From Gemmata massiliana (GTDB taxonomy: Bacteria > Planctomycetota > Planctomycetia > Gemmatales > Gemmataceae): a DNA stretch of 64,000 bases. The DNA is taken from NCBI GenBank assembly GCA_000531095.1, contig HG799467.1, forward strand, positions 424,421 to 488,420, given 5' to 3'. Below the pieces are notes generated by a model. That model was not told where the DNA came from, searched no databases, and saw nothing but the letters and a program-made list of their open reading frames with translations. Within the stretch, counting starts at the first letter, position 1, and each line of letters begins with the position of its first letter. Position numbers and translations under genes: made by a program. Shown here one piece after another: positions 47,325 through 57,476 of this stretch.

Positions 47325-48506
47325 TTACTTAAACGCTTCCCACTCCTTCCCCAATACCGACGCGGCGATCTTCAGCTTCAGGATTTCGTCGGTGCCCTCG
47401 TAGATGCGGCACACGCGAACGTCCGTGAGGTGCCGGCCCGGGCGGTAGAGTGTGCTCCACCCGCGTCCGCCGAACACCTGAACCGCGCGGTCGGCCGCGT
47501 CCCAGGCGGCATTCGTCGCGAAGAATTTCGCTTGAGCTGCGAGTAGATCGGCCTGGCGCAGCAGTTCCTTGTCGCCCGGCGCGGCTGCGGAACGGTCCTT
47601 CATTTCGGCCGCGCGGAGCACCATTGATTCGCTCGCGACGCGGTCCATTTCGATGTGCGCGATGTGGTCCTGAACGAGTTGGTGCCGGGCGATCTCTTTC
47701 CCGTGCTGCTTGCGCATCTTCGAGTATTCGATCGCTTCCGCGAGGCAGTCCTCGATCACGCCCAAACAGCCCGCGGCGACACTGAGCCGGCCGCTCACCA
47801 GCGTGCCCAACGCGATCCGGAACCCGTCGCCCTCGGTGCCCAGGAGGTTCTCGGCCGGCACCGCAACGTCGTGCATCTCGAACATCGCGGTGTTGGATGT
47901 GGGCATGCCCATTTTCGCGTTCACGGCGAAGCTCTCGGCCTCGAACCCCTTCGCGTCCGTGTCCACAACGAACGCCGAGATGCGTCCCGTGCCGACCTGC
48001 CCCTCCGGGTACCCGAACGCGATGACCGCGTGCGCGATCCCGCCGTTAGAAATGAGGTACTTCACACCGTTGAGAACGTAGCCGTCGCCCTTCTTGGTGT
48101 AGGTCGTGGTCATTTCGCGGGGATTGCTCCCCGCATCCGGTTCGGTGAGCCCGAACGCGAGAACTTTGTCGCCGCGCGAAGCCGCGGGTAGGTATTTTTG
48201 TTTGAGCCGCTCGCTGCCCCACGTCTGGATCGGGTACGCGCCGATGCTGAGGTGCCCCGAGAAGAACGTCCGGACGGTGGTTCCCTCGCGCCCGATGCGC
48301 GCGAGTGCCTTGAAGTAGTTCACGGCGTCCGCGCCGCGCCCGCCGTACTCGGGGTGGACGTTCATGCCGAGCAGGTTGTACTTCTTCGCGAGCGGCACGA
48401 CCTGGTCGTTGAACTTGCGCTCTGCGTAAGCCAGTTCCTCGGCCGGGCGCACCGCCTGGCAGAACGCTTCGGTGTCTTCGGCCAACTTGACGGGATCGAA
48501 CGCCAT
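47325..48506 (-). CDS. Acyl-CoA dehydrogenase
   Basis: A 393-residue flavoprotein of the acyl-CoA dehydrogenase family. It has the FAD-binding LAFGLTEPDAGSNPREMTTT region, GVKYLISNGGIAHAVIAFGY, and near the C-terminus the catalytic-base segment RVCRIYEGTDEILKLKIAAS. It oxidises an acyl-CoA to the enoyl-CoA in fatty or amino-acid breakdown; chain length cannot be told. GAGGAG sits before the ATG at 48506. No beta-oxidation partners are adjacent. Confidence 0.93.
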   Translation of the reverse strand: MAFDPVKLAEDTEAFCQAVRPAEELAYAERKFNDQVVPLAKKYNLLGMNVHPEYGGRGADAVNYFKALARIGREGTTVRTFFSGHLSIGAYPIQTWGSERLKQKYLPAASRGDKVLAFGLTEPDAGSNPREMTTTYTKKGDGYVLNGVKYLISNGGIAHAVIAFGYPEGQVGTGRISAFVVDTDAKGFEAESFAVNAKMGMPTSNTAMFEMHDVAVPAENLLGTEGDGFRIALGTLVSGRLSVAAGCLGVIEDCLAEAIEYSKMRKQHGKEIARHQLVQDHIAHIEMDRVASESMVLRAAEMKDRSAAAPGDKELLRQADLLAAQAKFFATNAAWDAADRAVQVFGGRGWSTLYRPGRHLTDVRVCRIYEGTDEILKLKIAASVLGKEWEAFK

Positions 48507-48701
48507 GACCGACTCCTCGGGTGGTTCTCCGCCTTAGCGGGGCGGTGGATCGTAGCCCTGACTGAAACCTGGGATCTGATGACCGTAGCGCGATCGATTA
48601 CACACTATTGCTCGTCCCGTTCGACCTCGCCAGTACCAGAACCCCGGCTCTGAAACTATTATTCGCGGCCCAATTGGGGTGAAAAGCAGAATCGCACGCG
48701 G

Positions 48702-49181
48702 CTATTTCTTCTTTCGCGGTTTCGCGGCAGCCTTTGCTTTGGGTTTCTTGGCGGCTGGGGCTTTTTTCACGGCTGGTGGCGGAGGCGGTGCCAGCGGCGG
48801 TTCCGCGCCCCCGAGCCGAGCGTTCAGTGCGAGAACTAGCTTCTTCGGCGCGATTGTGCGGTAGCTCTCCTCGATCCACTCTTCGAGCAGGTCCATCGGC
48901 GGATCGTCGGTTGGATGGAACGTGCAGGTGACCCAGCCGCTTTTGCCCAGCCCGTACCCGGTCGGCTGGGCGTACCGCTGTGTGAGTGCGTACCGACCGG
49001 AATCGGGCAACTTCATCGTGACCGATAACTTCCCGTCGTTCAGGGCCAGGATCAGGAAGATCTTCGCCTTCACCTTGATCGCCCGGTGCCCCCACGGAAA
49101 GTCTTCTGTGGCTCCGGGATAGGTCATCGCCAGGTCGCGGAGCGCGGTTTCGGTCGGCGCGAGCGGGTCGGCATCGGGCAT
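48702..49181 (-). CDS. MmcQ/YjbR-family protein with a lysine/alanine/proline tail
   Basis: A 159-residue protein. Residues ~8-118 are a YjbR/MmcQ domain: MTYPGATEDFPWGHRAIKVK, LNDGKLSVTMKLPDSGRYAL, YGLGKSGWVTCTF and LEEWIEESYRTIAPKKLV. The last ~35 residues are a disordered Ala/Lys/Pro tail (KKAPAAKKPKAKAAAKPRKK), like histone H1 or HU-tail sequences. YjbR domains are thought to bind DNA; the tail strengthens that inference. It is encoded alone between an acyl-CoA dehydrogenase and secreted paralogues. Confidence 0.85.
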   Translation of the reverse strand: MPDADPLAPTETALRDLAMTYPGATEDFPWGHRAIKVKAKIFLILALNDGKLSVTMKLPDSGRYALTQRYAQPTGYGLGKSGWVTCTFHPTDDPPMDLLEEWIEESYRTIAPKKLVLALNARLGGAEPPLAPPPPPAVKKAPAAKKPKAKAAAKPRKKK

Positions 49182-49374
49182 GGGAATCTCCGGGGGACGC
49201 GGGGCACCACGATACGATTGCAGAAAATTGCTGACTAATCGACAGGTGGCTGTTCGTCCGATATAATTTCGAGTCTGCCGGGGCTCTCATCGCGCCCTCA
49301 CTGCGCGCTTCCCTCCGGCCGATCCCGCCGCCTCTTTGGTTTCGCCTCTCCAATTAAGCTGCCGAGGGACGTTC

Positions 49375-50610
49375 ATGCTGCACGCCGCTCTCGCCCTTGC
49401 TGCTGTGTTCGTTACCACTACTCCGGCACCGCCGTCGCCTGATCCGAAATCGCTGGCGGTGCCGCAAGAGGAACTGTCGAAGGCCCGCGAACTCGTGCAG
49501 AAGCTCGGGAGCGAGACCTTTGTCGACCGCGAAGACGCGGAACACGGTCTGATCGCGATGGGGCGCGCCGCTCGCGCCGCGCTGCAAGACGGGGCGAACA
49601 GCGACCCGAACCCCGAGATCCGCGCCCGTTCGCGCTCGATGCTCTCACGGGCCAACGCCCTCGAAATGAAGGCCCGGCTCGACACGTTCCTGGCCGACAC
49701 CGAGGGTAAGTACGAACACGACCTCCCGGGCTGGAACAAGTTGCGCTCGGTCGCGCGGGGCGAGTGGTCGATGTTCGGCTGGTCGTGGACCACCCAGGCG
49801 GGAACCTCCGTTGACCGCGCCGCGCGCGAGCTGTTCGTGGAGTTCCTCAACGCCCCCGGCGGGCGCAAATTGCTCACGGCCCTCGGGTCCGGCACGACCG
49901 ACTTGGGGGCGGAAATCGCCACGATGAAGCAGGAACTGTACTACGCGAAGTTCCCGCGCGTCGGGGGCGTCGCCCCGCGAAACCCGACCGTGATGGAGGT
50001 CGCGGTCATCATGTTCGCGGACTCGCAGGTTCCTTTTAAGGGCGGCCCCCGGAACAGTCTATTCGCGAGTGTTTTGACTACCTCCGGTATCGCGCAGGCC
50101 GCTCAGGGGACCGACGATCGTGCCCGGGCACTGAAGACGGTGATGACCGCGTGGTTCGATTCGCGCACCGATCCCTATGAGATGTACACGGCCCTTAACC
50201 TCGCGACCAGCACTCAGAACACCGAGGCCGCGGGGCGCATGGCCGTGCGCCTCCTCGGAACCCCGGGCGCTCCGGCCGCTTACCGAGGCCAGGCGTTCGC
50301 GGCCCTCGTTCGGAACAAGTCCAAAGAGCACCTCCCGACGGTCGAAAAACTTATCGGCGACGGCACGGTGATTACCACGATCACCACTAACGTCGGGGGA
50401 AACCTGGTTCGCACGACGATCACGGTGGGCGACATGGCCCTGGCCGCGGCCGTGCTCATTACGGAGCAAAAGGTCGAGGATTACGGCATCGAGGACCGTT
50501 TTAAGGGGAGTGGGACGGCGTCGATCAGCTACACCCGGTTCAGTATCCCCGAGGACAAGCGGAAGGACGCGGCCGAGAAGTGGAAGACGTGGCGGGAAAA
50601 GAATCCATAA
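49375..50610 (+). CDS. Secreted protein, first of a tandem pair (HEAT-like N-terminus)
   Basis: A 411-residue exported protein with a short signal peptide (MLHAALALAAVFVTTTPAPP). Residues ~25-110 are helical (LSKARELVQKLGSETFVDRE, then ARAALQDGANSDPNPEIRAR), an ARM/HEAT-like unit. The rest is mixed and unassigned, ending in a conserved KRKDAAEKWKTWREKNP. ATG 49375 follows GAGGGA. It shares the N-terminal region and overall plan with the next gene, so the two are products of a tandem duplication. Confidence 0.8.
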   Translation: MLHAALALAAVFVTTTPAPPSPDPKSLAVPQEELSKARELVQKLGSETFVDREDAEHGLIAMGRAARAALQDGANSDPNPEIRARSRSMLSRANALEMKARLDTFLADTEGKYEHDLPGWNKLRSVARGEWSMFGWSWTTQAGTSVDRAARELFVEFLNAPGGRKLLTALGSGTTDLGAEIATMKQELYYAKFPRVGGVAPRNPTVMEVAVIMFADSQVPFKGGPRNSLFASVLTTSGIAQAAQGTDDRARALKTVMTAWFDSRTDPYEMYTALNLATSTQNTEAAGRMAVRLLGTPGAPAAYRGQAFAALVRNKSKEHLPTVEKLIGDGTVITTITTNVGGNLVRTTITVGDMALAAAVLITEQKVEDYGIEDRFKGSGTASISYTRFSIPEDKRKDAAEKWKTWREKNP

Positions 50611-50744
50611 GGCGGAGGTCCGCGTCTGAAGTTGTAACCGGCGCGGGGCATCCGAATTGTGGTTGGCGCCGGCCCCATTATGCGTCATCTTTGTAAGGTG
50701 GCGCTACACGAGTGAACACACCGAGAGTGCGTTGAGGGCAACAC

Positions 50745-52115
50745 ATGCGTCGGCTCCGGATGGTGATGCTGGTGTGCGGGGTGTTCGCACCGGTCCCGGC
50801 TTTCGGCGCGTCCCCGGATCCGAAAACCCTTGAAATCCCCGTGCAAGATCTGTCCAAAGCGCGCGAACTCGTTCGCCGGATGGGGAGCGAGAACTACCGC
50901 GACCGCGAGGACGCGCAGGGCGAACTCGCCAAGATGGGCCGGTCCGCCAAGCAAGCACTTATTGAGGGTACGACCACCGAGACGGACCCGGAGATCCGCG
51001 CTCGCGCGACCCGGTTGTTGCCGAAGGCCGAGGCCGACGACCTGAAGGCCCGCGTCGACACGTTCCTTGAGGACAAGGACGGAAAGTTCGATCACGACCT
51101 GCCCGGCCTGAAGATGTTCCGCAAGAACCTGGGCGCCACCCCGAAGGCCCGCGAGCTTTACGTCGAGATCCTCAAGTCGCCGTACAACCTGGAAATGTTC
51201 GCCGCAATGGACCGCGGGTCCGTAGAAGGTGGGCGGGCCGTCTCCGATCGGCGGAACAACCTGTTCAGCGACATGATCCACCGCCAGTTCGTTGGCGGCG
51301 CGCGCCCTACGCCCCCGAAACAGCCGAGCCTGGCGGACATCGCTGCGGTCCTGCTCGGCGAGTGCGAGATCCCTCACGAACTCATCCCGCGGGCCACCAT
51401 TCAGTGGAACCAGGTGAGCGGCGTGACCCTGCTCCAACAGAGCAGCGCTGCGATGACCGCGCTGAACGGTACCGGGGCGCACGCCGAAATCTTTAAAACT
51501 ATCGTCGGCAAGTGGCTTGGAACCCGCGACGACCCGCTGGACCTGGCCCAACTGGTTTACCTGCTCAGCAATGGCAACCTGAAGCAGTTCCCGGAATCGG
51601 CTACGCTGCTCCGGCGCATCACGCTGCTCGATACGGTTCCCGGGTACGCCAAGGGGCAGGCGCTGATTTACCTGATCCAACAGCGCGCCAAAGAGGAGGC
51701 GCCGCTACTCAAAGCGATCATGAAGAACGAGGTGCGCGTGGGTGACTACCCGGGCGTGTTCAAGAAGGGCGAGAACCCCGACAAACTGACCACGGTGGGC
51801 AGCGACGGGATGGTGACGCAGGTCTGGTTCCAGCGGAACCTCAACGGCGGTGTTGCGGACACGCACACGGTCACCCTGCGCGACGTCGCGTTCGCGTTCC
51901 TGATTACACAGTCCGGGCAAAACATGAAGGATTATGGGTTCGAGACCCAGCCGAACTCGAACTTCACCCCGACCCCCGCCGGGCTGGGCCAGTACGCCTT
52001 CACGTCCGAGGAGAAGCGCTCGGCCGCGTTCGTCAAATTCGGCTGGTACCAACTGAAGGACAACCTGAAGCGCCCCGCGAAGGATCTCATTCTGCCGATC
52101 AAACCCGGCAAATGA
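50745..52115 (+). CDS. Secreted protein, second of the tandem pair
   Basis: A 456-residue exported protein. It has a signal peptide (MRRLRMVMLVCGVFAPVPAF), then PDPKTLEIPVQDLSKARELV and KQALIEGTTTETDPEIRARA, closely parallel to the previous gene. C-terminal parts are more divergent: this one ends AAFVKFGWYQLKDNLKRPAK and is 45 residues longer. The function is unknown. GAGGG precedes the ATG, 134 nt after the first paralogue. Confidence 0.8.
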   Translation: MRRLRMVMLVCGVFAPVPAFGASPDPKTLEIPVQDLSKARELVRRMGSENYRDREDAQGELAKMGRSAKQALIEGTTTETDPEIRARATRLLPKAEADDLKARVDTFLEDKDGKFDHDLPGLKMFRKNLGATPKARELYVEILKSPYNLEMFAAMDRGSVEGGRAVSDRRNNLFSDMIHRQFVGGARPTPPKQPSLADIAAVLLGECEIPHELIPRATIQWNQVSGVTLLQQSSAAMTALNGTGAHAEIFKTIVGKWLGTRDDPLDLAQLVYLLSNGNLKQFPESATLLRRITLLDTVPGYAKGQALIYLIQQRAKEEAPLLKAIMKNEVRVGDYPGVFKKGENPDKLTTVGSDGMVTQVWFQRNLNGGVADTHTVTLRDVAFAFLITQSGQNMKDYGFETQPNSNFTPTPAGLGQYAFTSEEKRSAAFVKFGWYQLKDNLKRPAKDLILPIKPGK

Positions 52116-52166
52116 AAGTGACCCGAAGGTGCAAACGCGACGGCCGCCCACTTGAGGCGGCCGTTA

Positions 52167-52745
52167 TCACTTCCCGCGTAGCTCGGTACTCGACACATCG
52201 GCCCGGAAATCGGCCTCGGTTAACGGAACGAACAGGTCCGCGAATTCCGCGAGTAGGAACCCGTCGTCCCACACGCGGAACGCGCCCGTCGCGTCCATGC
52301 GCCCACCGACCACGAGCCGGCACCCGCGGGCCTGGAGTTTGCGGAGCGCCGCGTCGCGCCCGTGTTCCCCACCGTAATACTTCGGATCGACCACACGGAC
52401 CGCGGTGTCCCACCCCAACACGAACGCGGCCCCCGGGAACAGGTCCGCCTTCTTCTCGAACGCCGCAGCGCGCGTGACCCACACCGGGGCGACGCCCGCG
52501 AACTGCGACACCCGGCGCTCCACTTCCTCGCGCGGTAGTTCCGGCTTGTCCGCGTTGGTGATCGACAACTCGAAATGAACTTCGGTCCCGAGGCGCCGCG
52601 CCGCGACCGCGGCCAAGCCGGTGTGCCCGTGGTGTAGCGGGTTAAACGACCCGGGCATGATCGCGAGTGGGCGCGGGTTCACACGCACGACGCTCGCTGA
52701 TTCGACGCACGCGATCGAACGCGATGTGAAGAGATCCCAGAACAT
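52167..52745 (-). CDS. Cytidylyltransferase-like nucleotidyltransferase
   Basis: A 192-residue protein with the adenylyl/cytidylyl-transferase signature PGSFNPLHHGHTGLA (residues ~31-45, the TxGH-type site) and a Rossmann-like follow-up, FELSITNADKPELPREEV. Near the end FADLFVPLTEADFRADVSST resembles the ISSTxIR substrate motif. It likely transfers a nucleotidyl group to a small phosphate compound; the partner is unknown. The first ~28 residues (MFWDLFTSRSIACVESASVV) are an N-terminal extension. Confidence 0.85.
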   Translation of the reverse strand: MFWDLFTSRSIACVESASVVRVNPRPLAIMPGSFNPLHHGHTGLAAVAARRLGTEVHFELSITNADKPELPREEVERRVSQFAGVAPVWVTRAAAFEKKADLFPGAAFVLGWDTAVRVVDPKYYGGEHGRDAALRKLQARGCRLVVGGRMDATGAFRVWDDGFLLAEFADLFVPLTEADFRADVSSTELRGK

Positions 52746-52855
52746 GACGACGGTTGGTAAAGAGTACGATAGTCTTGGTGAGATTGGAAGTATTTATATA
52801 ATTAATAGTATATTATTGCAAAAATTATAAGGGAGGCGGCAGCCAACAAGGACAG
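52746..52855. other. AT-rich spacer upstream of the nucleotidyltransferase
   Basis: A markedly AT-rich stretch (for example TATTTATATAATTAATAGTA at 52789-52808) that stands out from the GC-rich surroundings. It may contain the minus-strand promoter of the nucleotidyltransferase or be an insertion target. No gene is seen. Confidence 0.5.
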
Positions 52856-53438
52856 AGGCGAACGGCCGGCATTGTACCCAATGCTGTTCGGCTCGACGTT
52901 TGTCCAGAGCGGTGTTACCCTTCTTGTACCGCTGGTCGAGGTAGTCTCGAAGTTCGTCGCCCTCAACCCACTTCTGGACGCCCAAGGTGAGGACCCAGAA
53001 CTCAATACCGGTGACGGGCCGCCCACCGCTTCGGCGAGCCGCACGCATGCGATCGCGTTGGGCTGGCCCGGCATGAGGCGCCTCAACCCGAGTACCTGTT
53101 TGAGGAACCGGAAGAACAACGCGATCGATCGCGTTGAACAGGGCGTCGCGCTCGTACCCGCGTCCGCGACGTGCACGCATTCGGGTGTAACAGAGCCAGC
53201 AGGTGCAGAGCGCGTAGTGCGAGTATCGGAGCGCACGGTTCCGTTCGGTCCCGTGTCCTTGAGCAACTCGAACAACCGGCACGCTCGGGCGCGACGGATC
53301 ACGTTTTCCGCTGGTGACCGGTCCGCGCCCGCCGTGCCCATGAGCGCCTCTCCACTTGGGCCACGTGGTGCTGCTATGCGGGTCCACGAACGCAACTTTC
53401 GAGCCGAACAGCATTGGGCTTACACCGGCCGTTCGCCT
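52856..53438. mobile_element. Non-autonomous element (~580 bp) with terminal inverted repeats
   Basis: The left end AGGCGAACGGCCGG...CCAATGCTGTTCGGCTCG (52856-52895) recurs inverted at 53400-53438. Fourteen outer and eighteen inner bases match exactly around a 7-8 nt variable stretch. The interior has no transposase I recognise; a minus-strand frame with a coherent-looking piece, FWVLTLGVQKWVEGDELRDY, is present but unassigned. It inserts 17 nt beyond the stop of the hydroxy-acid oxidase. No clear target-site duplication is visible. Confidence 0.65.
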
Positions 53439-53455
53439 CGACGCCAACGGCGCGA

Positions 53456-54631
53456 TCACGCGGTCGGTAGGGTTTCGCCGGGCTTCCGCAGCAGGTGCTG
53501 GCGCAGGTCCGCGACGCGGTGGCAGCACAGTTGCTCCATCACCTGCTTCAACTGGACCTTCAGCATGGCGATCGCGTGCTGACCGCCGGCCCGACCGAGG
53601 GCCGCGACCGAGTACATGAACGTCCGGCCCAGGAACGTGAAATCGGCGTCGCACGCCAGCGCGCGGGCGATGTCCGGTCCGCTCCGCAGCCCGCTGTCGA
53701 TCATGATCCGGAGTTTACCGCGGTACTTCGCCGCAATCGGGGCCAGCGAGCGGATCGTCGATTCGCCCGCGTCCACCTGGCGCCCGCCGTGGTTCGACAC
53801 GATGATCCCGTCGAGCCCGAGCCGGACCGCGGTTTCCGTGTCTTCCTCGCTCGCCACGCCCTTGAGCACCAGGTTGCCCTTCCAGCGGTCGCGGATCGGG
53901 GCGATCTTGGCCTCGTTCAGGCGCCCGGAGAACGTCGCGTTCATGTACGCGCCGAGCTGCTTCATGTTCAGGCCCTTGGGCATGTACTTCACCATCGTGG
54001 CGAAGTTCGGCGTGCCCTGTAGCAGCGTCCGCACCGCCCAGCTCGGGCGCCCGAAAATCTGGAGGATGTTGCGGAGCGTCATCCGCGGGGGCATCGCCAG
54101 CCCGTTACGGATGTCGCGCGGGCGGAAGCCGAACGTCGGGACGTCGCACAGCAGGACCAGCGTCTTGCACCCGGCGGCCTCGGCCCGGTTCAGGATATCG
54201 TCGCGGATCGCGTTGTCCGCGGGGTGGTAGAGCTGGTACCAGAACCGTCCGCCGGTGATCTCGCCGATCCGCTCGATGCTCGCCGTGGTGACGGTGCTGA
54301 GGATGAACGGGACGTTGTGCTCGGCGGCGGCGCGCGCGAGGATCTCCGGTGCGCCCGGCCAGATCAGCCCCTGGAGCCCGATCGGGGCGATGCCGAACGG
54401 GGCGTCGTACTCGTGGCCGAACAGCTCGGTCTTCAGGTTCGACGTGGTGTGCGGCGTCAGGTACAGCGGTTTCAGTTCGACCCGGCGCAGGTCGTCCGTG
54501 TTCTTGAACAGGTTCACGTCCTCGTTGCACCCGCCGTCGAGGTACTCGAACGCGAACCGCGGGGTCCGTTGTCGTGCGCGCTCGCGCAGGTCGTCGATCC
54601 CGGGGTAACTCGTGTGGTAGCTGAGATTCAT
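53456..54631 (-). CDS. FMN-dependent alpha-hydroxy-acid oxidase/dehydrogenase
   Basis: A 391-residue TIM-barrel flavoenzyme. Conserved active-site stretches are FWYQLYHPADN (substrate Tyr), KTLVLLCDVPTFGFRPRDIR (catalytic Asp), VLKGVASEEDTETAVRLG (Lys at FMN N1), and IVSNHGGRQVD with the catalytic His and Arg. It oxidises a 2-hydroxy acid such as lactate or glycolate to the keto acid; which one is not shown. I use the ATG at 54631 (MNLSYHTSYPGIDDL) because upstream residues are not part of the family. The family is certain. Confidence 0.92.
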   Translation of the reverse strand: MNLSYHTSYPGIDDLRERARQRTPRFAFEYLDGGCNEDVNLFKNTDDLRRVELKPLYLTPHTTSNLKTELFGHEYDAPFGIAPIGLQGLIWPGAPEILARAAAEHNVPFILSTVTTASIERIGEITGGRFWYQLYHPADNAIRDDILNRAEAAGCKTLVLLCDVPTFGFRPRDIRNGLAMPPRMTLRNILQIFGRPSWAVRTLLQGTPNFATMVKYMPKGLNMKQLGAYMNATFSGRLNEAKIAPIRDRWKGNLVLKGVASEEDTETAVRLGLDGIIVSNHGGRQVDAGESTIRSLAPIAAKYRGKLRIMIDSGLRSGPDIARALACDADFTFLGRTFMYSVAALGRAGGQHAIAMLKVQLKQVMEQLCCHRVADLRQHLLRKPGETLPTA

Positions 54632-55019
54632 GGGTCCGATGGCGTGGGAGATTCGGATTCCGGTGGGCCGGCACACGGTTCGCGCCGGGTCGCACAGCTA
54701 AACGTACAACTCTACCGTCGGAAGGGCATTCGGGCCGCGCGTTTCGGGTGCGAAGCGGGGCGCGGCCGGTGCCGGCGCTGATAGGGAAGGGCGGAGCCCG
54801 GGAACGGCTGCTGTGGTTTCTGAGACTTGTTCGCGAACCCGGGCGCTATAGAATCGGTCTTAGACACGACCGCCGCTTCTCGAAAGCGGTCGTTGGTTCG
54901 GGCCGCGTGGTGTTGATCTTCACGCGGCCGTTCCCGAGAATAGTGAGTGTCCTGGCGGGTGTTGGGCCGCGGAGCTGAAACACCAGATGTCTGCGAGGTA
55001 CTTGGAAATAAGGCGTTCC
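54632..55019 (+). promoter_or_regulatory. Upstream region of the tRNA-tuf operon
   Basis: About 390 nt without coding. Two strong hairpins are present, CGACCGC/GCGGTCG (54867-54892) and GGCCGCGTG/CACGCGGCC (54901-54929), with a TATAGAAT box at 54847 upstream of both. I infer a promoter and a structured leader ahead of the tRNA genes; exact sites are uncertain. Confidence 0.5.
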
Positions 55020-55091
55020 GCTCGCGTAGCTCAGTGGTAGAGCAGCGGTTTTGTAAACCGCTGGTCGTGGGTTCAACTCCCTCCGCGAGCT
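55020..55091 (+). tRNA. tRNA-Thr (anticodon TGT)
   Basis: A complete cloverleaf: acceptor GCTCGCG/CGCGAGC, anticodon loop TTTGTAA giving UGU, and T-loop GTTCAACTCC. CCA is not encoded. It is the first tRNA of the tuf operon and reads ACA/ACG codons. Confidence 0.96.
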
Positions 55092-55158
55092 TTTCACTGC
55101 TGGGATCGGTTCATACAATCGAGAGTGCTTGTAAAAGAGAATGGTGACGGTGATTCAC

Positions 55159-55241
55159 GGGTAGGTGGCAGAGTGGTCAATTGCACCAGACTGTAAATCT
55201 GGCTCCTTCGGGATTCGGGGGTTCAAATCCCTCCCTACCCA
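55159..55241 (+). tRNA. tRNA-Tyr (anticodon GTA)
   Basis: Acceptor GGGTAGG/CCTACCC, anticodon stem ACCAGA..TCTGGC with GUA, and a long variable arm as expected for bacterial tRNA-Tyr, then GTTCAAATCC. No encoded CCA. Confidence 0.96.
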
Positions 55242-55422
55242 CTGATCGAACGCGGAGTGCGGATCGTAGATCGCGGAGTGAGAGCGTGAGCCGCGAGAGT
55301 TTGAAGCGAAAAGTGAAAGTGACCAGGCGAAGGCGAGGAGAGTGAATGGGCTTGCGGCGGTATGCTGGGTAGCTTTGGTATCTTGTTCCGCGTTTCTGAC
55401 TCCGAGCTTCGCGATCCTTCGT

Positions 55423-55494
55423 GCGGGTGTAGCTCAGCGGTAGAGCTCTTGCCTTCCAAGCAAGATGTCGTGGGTTCAAATCCCATCGCCCGCT
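55423..55494 (+). tRNA. tRNA-Gly (anticodon TCC)
   Basis: Acceptor GCGGGTG/CGCCCGC with one G-T pair, anticodon loop CTTCCAA giving UCC, and T-loop GTTCAAATCC. No encoded CCA. Confidence 0.95.
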
Positions 55495-55599
55495 CTGGCC
55501 GGGAAACTGGAACGGGAAAAAGTTCAAAGGAAAGTTCAGCTCCCCGGTCGTCCGCCCCTTCACTTTTGGTCCGAACCTTTTACCCTGTACCTGGGTATT

Positions 55600-55672
<73 letters not shown>

Positions 55673-55753
55673 CTCTCGGACCGAAACGGGAAGACGGCCG
55701 TTCGGCCGCGACCCCTGCAACCACCACGTTAAACCGTCGAGGAGTGAGGAGCG

Positions 55754-57055
<1,302 letters not shown>

Positions 57056-57161
57056 TTTGGGGAGCCGTTGGCTCCGGTAGCAAGTTGATCGGGGCGGCGA
57101 GATCGGTTGGTGCCGCCGTCCCTTATGAATTAACTGCGTGTTGCCGGTGCCAAGTGGCTCT

Positions 57162-57233
57162 ACGAGCGTAGCTCAACGGTAGAGCAACGGTTTCCAAAAC
57201 CGTCGGTTGGGGGTTCAAATCCCTCCGCTCGTG
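57162..57233 (+). tRNA. tRNA-Trp (anticodon CCA)
   Basis: Acceptor ACGAGCG/CGCTCGT, anticodon loop TTCCAAA giving CCA, and T-loop GTTCAAATCC. It is placed between tuf and secE, a conserved position in many bacteria. Confidence 0.96.
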
Positions 57234-57476
57234 CTGTCTCGGGTGCCGGCGGTCTCTCGGTGCCCGAAGCGCAAACGCAGTCGATACGCAACCGGCCGCC
57301 GAACAGGGAAGAATACCCGGTTCAGCGGCCGGTTGGCTCATGTGGACCGGTTCGGCTCGCACTTAGTTCCAAGTGGTTCCAAGGCGAGACGCGAACGAAA
57401 TACGCCCGTTCCCGTTGCGATTGTGCCGCACACGCAAGTGGGGGACGTACCCAAGACGGGATGGAGAGGACGGAGC

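Noticed and set aside
52896-53399. Interior of the 580-bp element as a known transposase
   Set aside because: No DDE, HUH or serine/tyrosine recombinase motif could be seen in any frame.
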